Shown: positions 50,530 to 63,558, counted from the first letter of the stretch. The stretch is 64,000 nucleotides of DNA from Sclerurus mexicanus (GCA_013396755.1 VWZF01005807.1:62001-126000), one strand, 5' to 3'. A program made the numbers and translations. The notes: generated from the letters alone by a model not told the origin.

Positions 50530-52080
50530 ATTGAGATCAAGACCAATTTTACACAATTTAAGGATGTACTATACAAATATTACATAGCATGAAGATGAAA
50601 AGTAGAATTACACTTCTAACAGTGAACATATTTATCCCAAAATATTACTTAATAACATAACCGCAACAGTAATGATTTTAATTAAAAATACCTTCTAGTC
50701 ACTATGTGTTTTGGAATAAGGAAAGAAAATCTCTGCCACAAATATATCATATGGATGCACAAAATAACAACCATCTTCAGGAAGAAGAAAATTACACGGT
50801 TATTGCTGGTTATTCATCAACTTTAAGGTGTAAAATGCATCACGTTTGAATTGGAAATAAAAGGAGTAACATTTTATCTTTAATTACTTTTTTTATATAA
50901 TTGCAGTACCTAATATTATTAAAAATCTATGTTGATACTAAGAACCTTCATCTCAACTAACTAGCTTGGATGACAGACCAGAGCTTAACAAGTCAGTCTC
51001 CGCATGTCAGGTTAGGTACCTCAAACTTGAAATTGTTTCTCACATTAAAAGCCAAATAGAACAATCTGAGAAGTTTTTTCATTGCATTTAGTAAGATTCA
51101 GACATTAACCTAGGCTATAACCAAATCTGCTCCTTTAACACAGAACATGATGAAAACCAGATTATTTCTCCTTATTCACACTGTATCATGAGACATTCAG
51201 AAACGGGAGAGTGAAAATCACCTTTCTCCAATAAACTCTATATAAATTAGAAGACAGTTGCTAAAACACTTTGCAGACTGCATCAGAGGGAAGGCCAAGC
51301 ATTGGGTAGCTGAAATAGGAAAGGAAAGTAACCTTTAAGTGTCTTGTCTTTCATGTTAATAATATCGAACTTAGTGAGTTCTTTCCAATGTTTTACTTGC
51401 AGAGCAAATATTTTCTCTTTCAGTTATTGAACTCATGGTGTGATGTCAGCTAACAGCACTTTCAATTTCTTTAACTAATGAATAAAGAGCACCAGAAAAG
51501 TGATGAACTACTACAAAGTTTTCAAGGAAGGTGAAACAAATGAGTTTTACATGTAGTTCAGAGGTTATTTACTTGGTTTTTCTGAGGATGAACAGTGTGG
51601 GTTTGATTCTGGTAGATGCCAGAACACAGAGTATTTATGTCTAATAAAAGTTCCATGTTATTTTAGTGACACAATATGGCAAAATTCAGCTGACCTGGCT
51701 AGAGAATACTTGGTGTCTGGTACTATAGAGAAAGGAAAATATTCAGGGAAACTGGCTTCCATTTTCATTTTTGTTATGTTAATAATTATCAATAACAATT
51801 CAGAGGAAAATTTTAAGTGTTTCTGAATTTATCACTAACCTGGCATTTACAGTTTCAGCAGCACTCACTGCGTGTTTTCCTTCCTGGTGTGGATCTAAGT
51901 ACAATTATCAATGCATTTGACAACTAAATGTAATGGAGTTTCACAGAGGTCCATGTACCCTAATAGTAGCTAATATTACATCTAATAGTAGCTTATACTC
52001 TACTAGCCTAGCTCCTGCCTTGTAGTCTCCTTGTGGAAGCCAAAAGAAAAATCTGGAAAGAAATTGGTACGAAATATTCA
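50530..52080. other. AT-rich intergenic DNA with a small local duplication
   Basis: No gene or transposon was recognised. CTAATAGTAGCTAATATTACAT (51960-51981) is followed by a diverged copy at 51982-52003, a 22-bp tandem duplication. Confidence 0.5.
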
Positions 52081-52400
52081 TCTGCTGAAGGTGACATCAA
52101 TTGTTGTTGATTCAATTTGTCACATTCTCCAGGGCTAGGATGCTCTCCTCTTTGTTTGTTTACAAGCAGCTATTTATTTTCATCACTGCAAATGAAAAAA
52201 ATGATCAATGGGATTAGTAAATTATAAATTTGCATGATTGTTGGGGACTGATGAAAGACAGATGACATTATAATTTGGCATTTGTGGGGTCCTCGCCTTT
52301 AATTTCATGGCTATTCTAGAATTATATTTTAAGTATCAATGCCTCTGTTGACATTGCAGAGCAGTTAATTTGTAGTGCTTCTAGTGTTTAGGTTTTGTGT
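52081..52400. promoter_or_regulatory. Candidate conserved noncoding block (unproven)
   Basis: A repeat-free segment with typical enhancer-like texture: ATTGTTGTTGATTC, TCAATTTGTCACA, ATGACATTATAATT, and TTAATTTCATGG with an adjacent CpG. No open frame is present. Conservation cannot be tested here. Confidence 0.22.
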
Positions 52401-55400
52401 TCTACAGAAGAACTCCTGATCCCCATAAAGCAGTGTTTTAGCACTGAACATTTTCTGTTAATTGTTGTTTCATATATTTTCTTCAAATATTTTTTTGTGT
52501 GATGTGCTGTCATCTGGTACTGGTGTAATTGAAAGGAATTTATCCAATGCTAAAAAAGACTTATTTAAGCTATGATGAATCATTAATGCACAATATCACA
52601 TAACTTGGTTCAATGTTATGTGCCCTAATTTAATCTCTTCCAGATACATCCTAATTTAATCTCTTCTTGATTCAACAAGAATTTATCAAGTTCTATACAT
52701 CACAGCTCATGCTTTGTATATGCTGTTCATTCTAGAAACAATGCAGAGTAAAATGCTCTACTTATTCCCTGCAATTATTTTTTCAACTGTTTACCAAAAC
52801 TGTTTATTGGAGGGGGGTGCATCTGCCAAAGTCTCTTGTTATTTTGGTCTTCCTTGAGTAAAGCAGGCATTTATTTTTAAAGTGTGGATAAGGTCTCTGG
52901 TTAATATCAATTTTATCACAGAGGTTATGTATACTTACAGAAAAACAAGTTTTTGTCAGATGTCTGCAGTAATGAGAATACGGCTAGGAAAAACAAGGAG
53001 GACATTTTTACAACTGAAGTCCAAGGAAAGAGAGTCTGCAGCTGAACAAATTAAAGCATAAACATGTAAGGTACTTTTAAGAAAACACATATAAATCTAA
53101 ACATTAGCATGAACTGACTTTTCAATAGATTGATGGCACAACACCGAAATCTGGTATACTCTTTGTATAAAACAACCATACCTTTAAAATGCACCTTTTC
53201 AGGAGGAAATGACCTATTCAAAGTCTAAAAATTCAAAATGATATTTTAGAAAATGCCATTTTAAAGCCTCAGTTAACTTCCTTGAAAAATTTCTAGACAA
53301 CACAGACAGATAGGTGAGATCTCAGTCTAGAAAGACAGAGGAATACTACTGAGAGAATTCAAAGAGAAGGACAAGTGAATTCTTGTGCCAGATTTTAATG
53401 ATAGGAAAACAAGCTGGAACTTGCTTGAGGTTAAACTTTGGCTCACAGGTAGCAGCAAATAAAATTCTTCATAATTTTTTTTTTAATGAAAATAGTGTTA
53501 AGTGGAAGTAGTCCACAGACTTTTCTGAATGTAACCAGTAAGTTCCTATGAGTAATATGCACGTGTACTACATGTTCAATCAAAGGAACTTAATTGCTTG
53601 CAGTGAGGCATTTCATCTATAATTAGAAGTAAGTTAAAACAGAAGAGGGAAGAAATCAGGCAAATAACAGAATAAGCATCTTTATGAAATTCACTGTTAC
53701 ACAGCTGGAGACTATACTACAATACACATGTATACACAGATAGTGGGTATTGAGTGTGCAGTTTGATCTTCAGCATTTTACTGCTTAAGTATTGGGCATG
53801 CAATATCAAAGGTCTCTTTACATTTTTGTTCTTTCTCAGTTTGACAAGCTGTTTACTCTAAGTAACCTTACTTATCTATAGGGCATTTCAAGAAGATGAA
53901 TATCTGGTTTTCACTCCTATAACCTAAACTTCCAGAAAAATATTCCTTTTAGAATAAGAAGAAAAACACAAATCTACGGTAAATCCTATCTTGTGGTAAT
54001 TCAAATACTCATATTTTGCCCATAAAATCAGAAATAAGAGTGTGCGTAAATCAGAGATCTTCAGCAACAGAGTGCATGGCTGTAGGGTATGAGGACTTGG
54101 AGACTTCTAGGAGAAAATGGGAATACAGAATCCTTCACTGAGGACACACGTAAAACTGTGTAATTTATGACATTGCTTGAGTTGCTTATTTGAGGGAATA
54201 GGTACTAAGGAAAAAGACAGACTTTTCTCATTTGGTACTTTTAGACTACAACCTGATATGACAGAAATGCAACAACTTTTCAGTGTTTCAACATTACCAA
54301 ACTGACCCTGACGACTACCTGATTAAGTCACATGCAATTACTAAGGTTTATTCACTTCCATAAACTTCCTTTCTGTGCAACTTTTAATGGACTTTATATC
54401 ATGCTAAGATATATTTAATCAGAAATGTAATGTAAGAATATTTTTCTATTGCAGTATAAGTTAGAATGGACACTTTTTTTGGATTTTAACAAATGTTTGC
54501 ATCATTCATAAATTGACAGTGTTCCTGTATCATCACTACAGAGAAACATCTAATCTATCTTCTGGTGCATAAAATTTTTGCAAAAGAATGATTTCTTGAT
54601 AGTAATGAAAATACAGGTCCTAAAAATACTTCAATTTAGAATGAGCATAGCTCATTCATTGCATTTAAGTTTGTGCTATAGGCTAACTTTTGGGAGCATG
54701 ATAAATTCAGCACCTGTATTAAGAGGCCTCATGAATGAAAAGAATTAAAGTATAAATATTATCAAATACTTGGTAATTTATTTACTTACTTTTTTTCTCT
54801 TTTTTTCCCCTAGCAATGAGATGTAAGGATGATACTGTGCTATAGAGTTCTTTTAATTTGCCAGGTAACTTTAACTGATCTTATGTGACTCTTGCCTGGT
54901 ACAATATTTCTCAATTACCACCAAGATATTTTCTCCACAGAATGTCACACACTTTGATGCACATGCTAACTGTGCTTATGAAAAATGACTCATGGTTAGT
55001 GAAAACAACTGGCTTATTAAAGAAAGAGAAACTTCTGTAAAAGGAGTTTGGATGCTGAAGCAGGACTTCAAAGTCAACTAATCCAACCACAAAGTCTCAG
55101 GTTGGTTGTATCATATAATTTTGTGGATCATAGGTAAAAGTATGTTTTAATAAGTGCAGTGAAGGTGTTTCTAATGCACTTTTCTTGAACAGCTCTTCAA
55201 TAATGATTTAATGCATACTGCAATAAAGGAGCTTGTACATGGATTTAATACATTTTTATTTTGTTGCACTCCACTTTATCTCAACCAATTTTCATCCTAC
55301 TTTATCTCAAGTGAAAAAACATTTTCTGCCTGTAAGCATGATAAAACCATCTCAGTGTTTCAAAGTAATAGTTAAGGAGTTCTAAGAATATATATATTCC

Positions 55401-58400
55401 TTCTTTGTCTGTTTGTAGTCAATAAACAAATAATGATCTCTCACCAGTTAGTTTACAGAGCACTGTGACAGTACAACCAGTTTGCAACATCAGCTCTATA
55501 CAGGAGGGATGCCTCACTGAAGACTAACAACTCTATCTCAAATAATTCTCCAAACTATTTTCTCTCTCATTATCCAGATAAGAAATTCTCTCTCTGAAAT
55601 GTCTCCTCCCTCAGCATTTATTTATCTTTTTAATTCCTTTTTTTTTTTTTTAATGCTTTTCCACCCCAACTTTACATTTCCATTTGGAAGGTCTTCATTT
55701 CCCACCTAGATTTTGGCGGGAGCTCTAGATGACTTTCAGACTCACACACATTCTTCCTACCTGGCTGCAGACACCGGTAGCTTTCTCCTTTATGTGGTCT
55801 TACCACATAGGCAATTTTTATACTTGACATTGTTTTCTTCAACCAAACTATCAATGTGATATTCCTTAATAGTGTTCTTTGACATCATAATCCAGTTTAA
55901 AATCAATATGGTCATAACTGAGGATCTCATTTTCCTTCTCCTCTTTTGTTTTTTTGAGTCACTGTGGATCACTGCTTCCTATTCTTTTTTGAGGCCCTAG
56001 TCCTTCTCAAGTTGTCCAGCTTCACACATAAGCAGATTAAATGGAATAGGCAGCAGTGATCTTTCTCTTGGTATTTACACATCAGCTAACACAGGGAAGA
56101 CTTGCAGAGTGTAGAGATATTTCAGCTGCCTCATACTAACTTTCCAGAGTACCAATAGCAGCTAACCACAATAAATCAGAAATCTTAAAGTTCAATTTAC
56201 CCTCTTTCTCACTCTTCATTAAATCCTGGGCTGTTACCATTATCCAGTAAGCTTGTTTAAAGTTTACTTGGGTATTTCTACATTATACTTCAGTGACTTG
56301 TGGGGCTGGGTGAATATATACATTCAGTGCAGGCAATGTGTGCTTTAGTTTTACATTGTACATAATTCATTTTATTCTACTGTTTCCCTAAATTCTGTGA
56401 AGAATTTATATGCTTTCGCTTCTTTTTTTTTTTTTTTTCACTAGTTAATGACCAATTTGCTTCTAGGTGCTAGTGATAGCCAGAGAGCTCAGAAGAGATA
56501 AAGCTCAAATAAACAAGATGAAGATTGAAAAATTATATTCCTGTTTCTTGGGATGGGAAGGTAAGAGCACAAGATTTATGGGTTGACTGGCATCAATTCC
56601 AATAGATATACTTGCATATGAAATCTGTCTTTGCTTATAGTAAAACTGAAACAGCTTTGTGTTCATTTTCTTCAACTTAAGAAAATTATGTCATATGATT
56701 TCCCTCCTGGTCACATCTTCAGCTCTCATTCAGTAATTTTCAGCAGTTTACTAGTAGTTACAGTCTTGTACTAGATACAACAATCTGGAAGATCCCAAGT
56801 GCATTTTAATGGTGTGTTATAGACATTAAATACACAATCATTATATTAAGGGTTATGTTTTATTCTTACTTTATTGCTGTATCCAAAAGTAGGCTGAGAA
56901 GAAGAGACATGGGAACAATAAAATTTTCCAAAAGTTATATGCAGCAATTGAAACATGAGTTTCATAGTGGCTTAGCTGCTTTTTTTTTTCTTTTCCACAT
57001 GAATATTTACAGCCCACAAGGAAAAAAAAAAACCCAGGAGTGCCAATGCACCATATCTGTCTCGTTATTTTTTGGTCTAAATAGAATGTAAACGCTCAAA
57101 GTAGCTTGAAAGAGTCTGTTCTTACAAGACTTCCAGCTCAATATTTTCGGTTCCAATGTGTCTACATGAATATCGTACAATTTGTCTGTCAGTGAGAACT
57201 GCAGAAGTGCTTGATCAGTTGAATTTATTCACCATGGTATTAGCCCTAGTTCTCTGGGGCAGCAGTTTTCAGTGTGTTTGTCTTCTTTTATAAGGGACAA
57301 GAGAAATTGACTTGCAAAAAAAGGCCTGTATAACATTGAGAATGAGGTGAAGCCACTAGATGCATATAAAATATGACAAATTTACTAAGAAAATTTTTTT
57401 CCACCAGAGTTAATTTTCATTGGGAGATGTTTTCCATTTTCATTCCATCAGAACAGGGCTGCCATTCATTACAAGTCAAGTAGACTGTTGCCCCTAGCAG
57501 TGGAAGCAAAATCATTGCCTTTAGATGAAAATGCAGTCTTGTACCAGTAGCTTTATTTCCAAGCCCTGCCTGTACTGATGTTCACAAATCTAGGCTTCCT
57601 CTTCATGAACTTTCATCCTCTCTGGGCTGCTGAGGGGACAGAGGTAGTGCTGGCAGCTCAGGGCTCTGTGGCTACTTGTGAACAAACAGAACAAGCTGGG
57701 ACAAGGTGGGCCAGGGAGCTCACCTCCTCCATTGTTGCCTGTCAGCTAGCAGCAAGCTAGTTACTGTCTTGGAAATAAAATCAGGAAGCAATATTTGAAA
57801 AGTAAGAAAGCGACCTATTTCTGCTCTAAACTTGGATATTTCTTTCCCAAAAAAACATGGCACAAAAACAGCTGGTTCTGTACAACTGCATGGATAAAGC
57901 AGCAGGTACAGAGAAAAAGCAGCTGTCAGCAGGATTGCTCTAAAACTGTCACACCTTTGTCAAAGCAGGGGGCTATTCTGCTGGGGACTGATATGTTTCA
58001 ATGTGTTTGTACCTCCTTGTGTCAGTCCTTTTGTTCCCTTGGCTTTGCTGAGGACTACCAAATGCGAGAAATGGTGAATTAAAGAAAGAGAGGAAGAGTG
58101 GGAAGAAAAGGACCAGAGAGACTAGGATTGGGAAAGAGATCATGGTTGTTACTCCTGAAAGTGGCAAATCAGAAAACAGTGTCTATTCCTTATATCCTTA
58201 TTCTATACCCTTAAAGAGTTCTAGATTGCCTCAGTTTGGCTAACACTATTTGAATCTACTGCTGCCCTTTATAAAGGAAATAAATACTCCATAATTGAAA
58301 AGTGGAGTTCACGTCTCCCATTTCTGACTTTCTCACCTATGTAAAGCTTGGGGAGGGGGGGATAGGTAAAATCACCCTCATAATGGTAAAGATCAAAATT

Positions 58401-60200
58401 TTGTGCTCTGCTTGCAGTATTATTCATGAATTTGACACATTTGTTCAATGTTTTAGCATACCTCATATTGTAAATGACAGTGTAATCACAGCACGTTGTA
58501 TTGTTGTACAATATTTCATGCTGGGAACCAGTATTCGACTTTTCCACCATTCAGAAAAATAGATTCAGTCTCATTTTTAATAATACTTTGAATTTACAAA
58601 CATAGTCAGCAACACTGAGAAAATTATGCTCTTTACAATGAAATTTTATAGGTGACAGAAATCTAGAAAATTTCAAAATTAATGTTTCTTGCCATCTGAA
58701 TTAGCAAGACCATATTCATATTTTACATAGCAATTTATGCAATAACTGTGGTCATCACAACATCACAGAAAATTTGGAGGAGAGCATTTCTTATAAGGAG
58801 ACTTATTATATTCCAGCAGAAAATACTCATCTCCTGGTTGTTATTAATAATTAATTGATGTGGTATCAGAAAAGCTCCTTATCCAGCTACAAGAAATAGT
58901 AGGATATGGGACCTGTTCTGTAAGGTTAAAAAGATACAGGAAACCCAACATTCTCTGGGTAAACCAGTAGTACCATAACCATTACAGTATATTTCCCCCG
59001 CCTTAATTCCCTGTTGTTATTTTGGTTTGTTTGTTAGTGATTTTAGGTTAGAAGAGTAACTGTCAGAAGTTTTGGAGTAACTCCTTGGGTTTTTAAATTA
59101 GACAGGACAGTTTTCTCAGCCCTCCAATCCTTTTGGCTACTCTTGATTCTGGTAAACAGTACAGATACTTATCAGTTGATTTAACAGCATAAAAAGGATA
59201 TATTTTACTTGAAAGAAGAAGATGGAGTAATGAGAAAGAGGCTAAACAGGAGAAGAAATAATTACCCAGGCTGGTATCAGCAGCAGATGGTGATTTCTAT
59301 TGGGAAATGCATACAGGGATTCAGAGAACGAGTACTGTATTACAGGGCTTTTAAAATCTGATGGCAGCACTAACATCTCTCAGAAAAGGGATGTTGAACG
59401 GTATCTCAATGTGCTAACAGAGACACAACAGCTAAATTGAAAACAATGAGGAGTATATGGATAACTTTGAACTAGTACTCATCCTGTCCATCCTACACAC
59501 TGAAGTAAAGACTTGTCAGAGAAGGCGAAGAAATTCTGCAAAATGGTCAAGAGGCTAAAAGAGAAAATCTTAATGGATTTGCACCACTCAAAATCTAGTG
59601 ATGGCAACCTGACCCTAACAATTTAGGGACCACAACTGAAAACATGCTACTATTGAGACTCCAGCTGCTGCTCTTTTTGGGAAGCAGAGCTCACTCCACC
59701 AAGTTACAACAGCTCATGAGCTGATCTGACTTGGTGCAAACTGATGTGGATGCAAGAACCACTTCTGCAAGTGGCAAGAACAGGACTGTCAACCTCGCTG
59801 CTCCTTCCCTCTACCATGTGTTTCCAGTTTTTAAATGCTAGCAACAGATATCGAGTAGCATAAGAGCTTCCACAACAATTCTAAAATTAAACTTTTTTTG
59901 AACTGAATAATATTTTCAGCTTTGTATATGAATAACATATGCCAGCTTTAAGAAACAGATCTCACTGGTAAGCTTATGAAATCTCTTAAAGAGCAATCTT
60001 CCCAAATGTGTGTGATGTGTTAACTGTATTGTGTTCCTTTTCATGCAGTTTACTTGAGGAAAGAAAGATATAATTAAGGCTTTTTTTTTTTTTGTGAAAA
60101 TGAATGTTTTCTGTGGTTCAGAAGTATTTTCTCTTAGTTTTCCAAGAGCAGAAGCAGTGCTGTTTGTTAGTGATTGCAATGTTCATATTCATCATGGGAC
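52400..60200. other. Long AT-rich intergenic stretch, no gene or transposon recognised
   Basis: Simple sequence only: a 17-bp direct repeat CCTAATTTAATCTCTTC at 52624-52640 and 52650-52666, T14 at 55638-55651, T16 at 56423-56438 and T14 at 60082-60095. A slightly GC-rich patch at about 57590-57760 gives a 60-codon frame without any domain. No host exon could be supported. Confidence 0.5.
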
Positions 60201-60204
60201 ATTA

Positions 60205-60366
60205 CAGCAGATCCCAGAGGGTCATAATTGGTGGCACAGGGTGTAGTTGGAGACCTGTCACTAGTGGTGTCCCCAAGGGTTCAATAGTGGGCCCAGTATT
60301 GTTTAATTTACTCATCAATGACTTGATGAAGGCATACAGTGACTCCTCAGTGAGCTCGCTGATGAC
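60205..60366 (+). mobile_element. CR1 LINE, left part (interrupted by an LTR)
   Basis: The copy starts in the RT palm with CAGATCCCAGAGGGTCATAA and continues with SGVPKGSIVGPVLFNLLINDL. It ends in codons for Leu-Ala-Asp-Asp at 60355-60366, the position of the FADD catalytic motif. The LTR follows directly. The CR1 resumes at 61235 with GTGGCACAAAGCTGGGAGG. It shares an unusual short form upstream of FADD (CTCCTC then GTGAG) with the copy at 33.02 kb, suggesting the same subfamily. Confidence 0.92.
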
Positions 60367-61234
60367 TGTGAGACACTGATTTGAACGTCACAGAGGATTA
60401 TTTAATTATGGGATTGGACCCAACTCAAGTGTGTGTGTGTGGGGAAGGACCAGACCATATCCCACATGGCAGCCCTGGAGCCCACATGGCAGGAGAGGCT
60501 GTCAATCTAAAGGGCATCCTTGGAGCCTGCCCACATCATTCCCTGGAACCCCTAACTCAGTCTCTGATTGTCTGTACCACCCCTCACTCTGGCCCAGAGC
60601 CACAGAGTGGTCTGTGAGATGGAAGTCCCACGTGGGAGGGGTGGCCTCAGGTGGCGAATGAATAAATACAGCAACACATGTTTACATCTTCGTCCCTTGC
60701 TTGGAACCTGCCACCTGAAGCTGGACTTCCACAGGACACGTTAATGGTAGCTATTTAATCTATTTTTCTCTTTTTCTCCTCTCTTCTTACTCTCTCTTCT
60801 TTTCTATCCTTACTCCTTTTCCTTATCTTAATCTCTTTCCACTCTTTCTTTTTCTTCTCTTAGTCTCTTTCTTTCTTTACTCTTTTAATCTCTTTTCTTA
60901 CTTAATATTTTGGGTAACTTAAAACTGATGGGTTGGATTTTGTTGGGTTGTGTGGGTCAGCATGAGCTAAGTCAGAGTTTTGGTGGAACGCTTTATTTTG
61001 GTTGCATGTTACCCTTTTAAACTTTTGCCAAGATCCTTATTTTCTCCCATATTTTCTAAAATTTTCCATAAAAATATCTCCTGAGAAAACATGTGCAGAG
61101 TTCTCTCTTTATGCTCAAGGTATTAAATAACTGAAGGCTCTGCAAAAGGTCAGCTGGTGAACTTCTGGATCCTTGTATGTTTTTAAAAGCAAAATTCCTT
61201 CTTAAGCTTTTGGCTCCGTGGCTGAGATCTTACA
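60367..61234 (+). mobile_element. Solo LTR of an endogenous retrovirus, inserted in a CR1
   Basis: An 868-bp insertion bounded by TGTGAGA (60367-60373) and TCTTACA (61228-61234). These are 7-bp terminal inverted repeats with one mismatch and the canonical TG...CA ends. Flanks are ATGAC on the left and GTGGC on the right. The uninterrupted sister CR1 reads ATGGC at this point, so both are one-step variants of a 5-bp target duplication. Inside are AATAAATA at 60661-60668 and a 146-bp pyrimidine-rich tract. No gag, pol or env sequence is present, consistent with LTR-LTR recombination. A 5-bp duplication is usual for ERVL-type (class III) elements, but family is not proven. Orientation is inferred from the polyadenylation-like signal. 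Confidence 0.82.
60758..60903 (+). repeat. Polypyrimidine tract within the LTR
   Basis: About 146 bp almost entirely of T and C on the plus strand, made of irregular TCTTT and CTCTT units. It belongs to the LTR body. It may act as a splicing-type or structure-forming element, but no function can be read. Confidence 0.85.
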
Positions 61235-62076
61235 GTGGCACAAAGCTGGGAGGAGTGGCTGATACCCTAAAGTGCTGTGCAGCCTTGCAGAAGGACTTTG
61301 ACAGGTTGAAGACATGGGCAGAGAACTGTCTGAACAAACTGAACAAATGCAAATGCAGAGCCCTGCCCCTTGGGAAGAATAACCTGAGGCACAAGTACAG
61401 GCTTGGGGACAATCTGCTGGAAAGCAACTCTGTGGAGAAGGACCTGGTGGACAATAAGCCATCAGTGGTGGCTCACCTGGTGGCCAAGAAGGCCAGTGGT
61501 ATGTTGGAGTGCAATAGTGAAAGAGCACTGCCAGCAGATCAAGAGGGGTGATCCTGCCCTCCTACTCAGCCCTAGTGAGGCCACACCTGGAGTGCTGTGT
61601 CCAGTTCTGGGCTCCTCAGTACAGGAGAGACATGGAACTCCTGAAGCAGGTCCAGCAGAGGGGTATGAAGCTGAATAAGGGACCGGTGCATCTCCCTTAT
61701 GAGGAAAGGCTGAGGCAGATGGGCCTGTTCAGCCTCAAGAAGTGACAGCTGAGAAGGGAAATCATGATTGAAGAGAGGGTGTCAGGACAATGAAGCAGGC
61801 TCTTCTCACTGGTGTCAAGCAATAGGACAAGGGTCAATGGGCTGAAACTAATGCACAGGAACCTCCATCTGAAGATGAGGAAGAACTCCTTTGCTGTGCA
61901 GGTGACCATGCATTGGAACAAATTGCCCAGAGAGGCTGTGGAGTCTACCTCACTGGAGTTACTTAAGAACTGTCTGGACAAAATCCTGTGCTATGTGCTC
62001 TAGACAGGCCCTGCTTGAGCAGCGAGGTTGGACCAGATGACACACTGTGGTTGCTCCCAACCCATTCTGTGATTCC
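61235..62076 (+). mobile_element. CR1 LINE, right part (RT C-terminus and 3' tail)
   Basis: Continues the copy broken at 60366. Landmarks in order are KLGGVADT, AENCLNKLNKCKCRALPLGKNNLR, VEKDLVDNK, the LPSYSALVRPHLECCVQFWAPQY region (about 61550-61620), the YEERLRQMGLFSLKK region (about 61700-61745), then the 3' tail with ATTGGAACAAATTGCCCAGAG near 61913 and TTGGACCAGATGAC near 62028. It ends in CATTCTGTGATTCCTG near 62063-62078. Confidence 0.93.
61240..61745 (+). pseudogene. CR1 ORF2 reverse-transcriptase C-terminal fragment
   Basis: The C-terminal half of a CR1 reverse transcriptase, severed from its palm domain by the LTR. An open part runs to 61551 in one frame, and the next part (61548-61745) is in another, so at least one frameshift lies near 61500-61550. 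The conserved SALVRPHLECCVQFWAPQY block is well kept, which points to moderate age. It has no start, no endonuclease and no catalytic site of its own. Confidence 0.85.
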
Positions 62077-62084
62077 TGTGCTCT

Positions 62085-62385
62085 ATTCATTATCAATTGT
62101 GACCACTTAAATACACAAAATATTCCTTCTAAACACAAAATGAATATAATAAAAAAAAAACATTAAAAGTCCATATCTGATTTTTAGTTCTTTTTATATG
62201 AGTTTCACTTAGTTTTATAAAACAGAAATTTACTTCAAATTTTGTATTCTTATTTATCTTTTAAAGAGGATGTTTATTTTTCATAGAGTGAGGAACTGCT
62301 TGCTTTATTTTCACTGAGGTATTCTGCCATTCCCTGAAAACTGTAGTGTTTGCAGTTATCTGAGTTCAGCTTTGACTTTAATGCT
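62085..62385. other. AT-rich intergenic DNA, A10 run
   Basis: No recognisable feature except a run of A near 62152-62161. Confidence 0.5.
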
Positions 62386-62389
62386 CTTC

Positions 62390-62760
62390 CAGGTACAGTA
62401 GCTTCACCTTACCTTCTTTGAGGTAGGAGTCATCTCATTGATTGTCTTGAGTAAAAGGAAATGGCTCATGCATCTTTCGTACATTATAACAAATGTCCTT
62501 TTGCATTATAATTGAATGGTGATTGTTGTGTTCAATCAATGAGAAAGGTTAAGGGAGCTCCTCTGCCAGAATTTTTAATGGAGAAGTCGATTAAGATTCA
62601 GTTTAATCATTCTGGCTGCTTCAGAATTAAAGCAACAAAGACCATCAATGGCACTATAATTACCAGTCTTTCTGTAAGTTTACACTGCTATTTATGCAGC
62701 CATAAATTTTCTTATAATCCACAATGTGACCAGGTTAACTTGCTTTGTTTGTAATGCAAA
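62390..62760. promoter_or_regulatory. Candidate conserved noncoding block (unproven)
   Basis: Repeat-free sequence with TCGATTAAG, TATAATTACC and CATAAATTTTC cores and a regular texture unlike the neighbouring low-complexity DNA. An 80-codon frame at 62512-62754 has no domain. It might be an enhancer, which is inference only. Confidence 0.25.
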
Positions 62761-62764
62761 ATAT

Positions 62765-63555
62765 TTCCCTTAATTGCACTGTGGATAAGAAACAGTTGTG
62801 ATGAAGTATATATAATTCAACCTAATAGAAAATAGAGAGAGTAAAACCAACCCCTCTGTAGAGTCTGACTGAGGTGAATCAGCCTGATAGCTTGTGTTAA
62901 ATAGTTTAAAGTCATGGCCTTAACCTTGGGACACTAGAGACATATTTTACTTCATTGAACATGGAGACTAGCATCACTCCCAGGTGAGTAAAAAGGGTCA
63001 AATATATTATTCTAATCCCTGTTCCAAACAGAGTAAAGGTCATTATACACTACCTACTGCATGCTGCCAAAGAGTGAAAAATTCACATTGGGGACATGGG
63101 TGCAAATCTATTTTAGACATGGCCTTTAAAATGTTACTGAAATGAATGATTATGTGGTTTGGAACAAGAAAAAAAAATCTTGAAATTGATCTCGTTTATT
63201 AATTAGTTTGAGCTTATAAAGGTCTTACTATAAATAGCTGGAAGACTAGAAAAAATTGCTCATTTTAGATGAGAGTGAGGCTATAAAAAAATTGTTTTCT
63301 TGTAGTATTAATACCTATAGGTATGATTATCCATTTAATAAATGATTCTGAATAAAAGAGGACAGGATTTCTTGATTTTTCCAGCTCTTCCAGTAAATTA
63401 GAGACAAGAATACTTTTGCTACTTTTCTGTTTCTTTTTTTCCTCCTTTTCCGTTTAGGAATTTTGTTGAGGATTTTTTTTTCTCCACAGAGGGACAAGTT
63501 TTGACCAAACTTCTCATTAACTTAGAAATATGATTTCCCCATGCAGAAGCTCCAG
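62765..63555. other. AT-rich intergenic DNA, nothing recognised
   Basis: No coding motif. T-rich low complexity at about 63428-63482. Confidence 0.5.
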
Positions 63556-63558
63556 AGA

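Noticed and set aside
55050..55100. CAAAGTCAACTAATCCAACC considered as an old minus-strand CR1 tail
   Set aside because: The terminal ATAGAATCATAGAAT-like edge and following landmarks are missing, so it cannot be supported.
57578..57760. GC-richer patch with a 60-codon frame, considered as a host exon
   Set aside because: No flanking splice signals of convincing strength and no recognised protein similarity.
61202..61528. 108-codon minus-strand open frame
   Set aside because: Antisense of the CR1 RT C-terminal region, and it crosses the LTR/CR1 junction.
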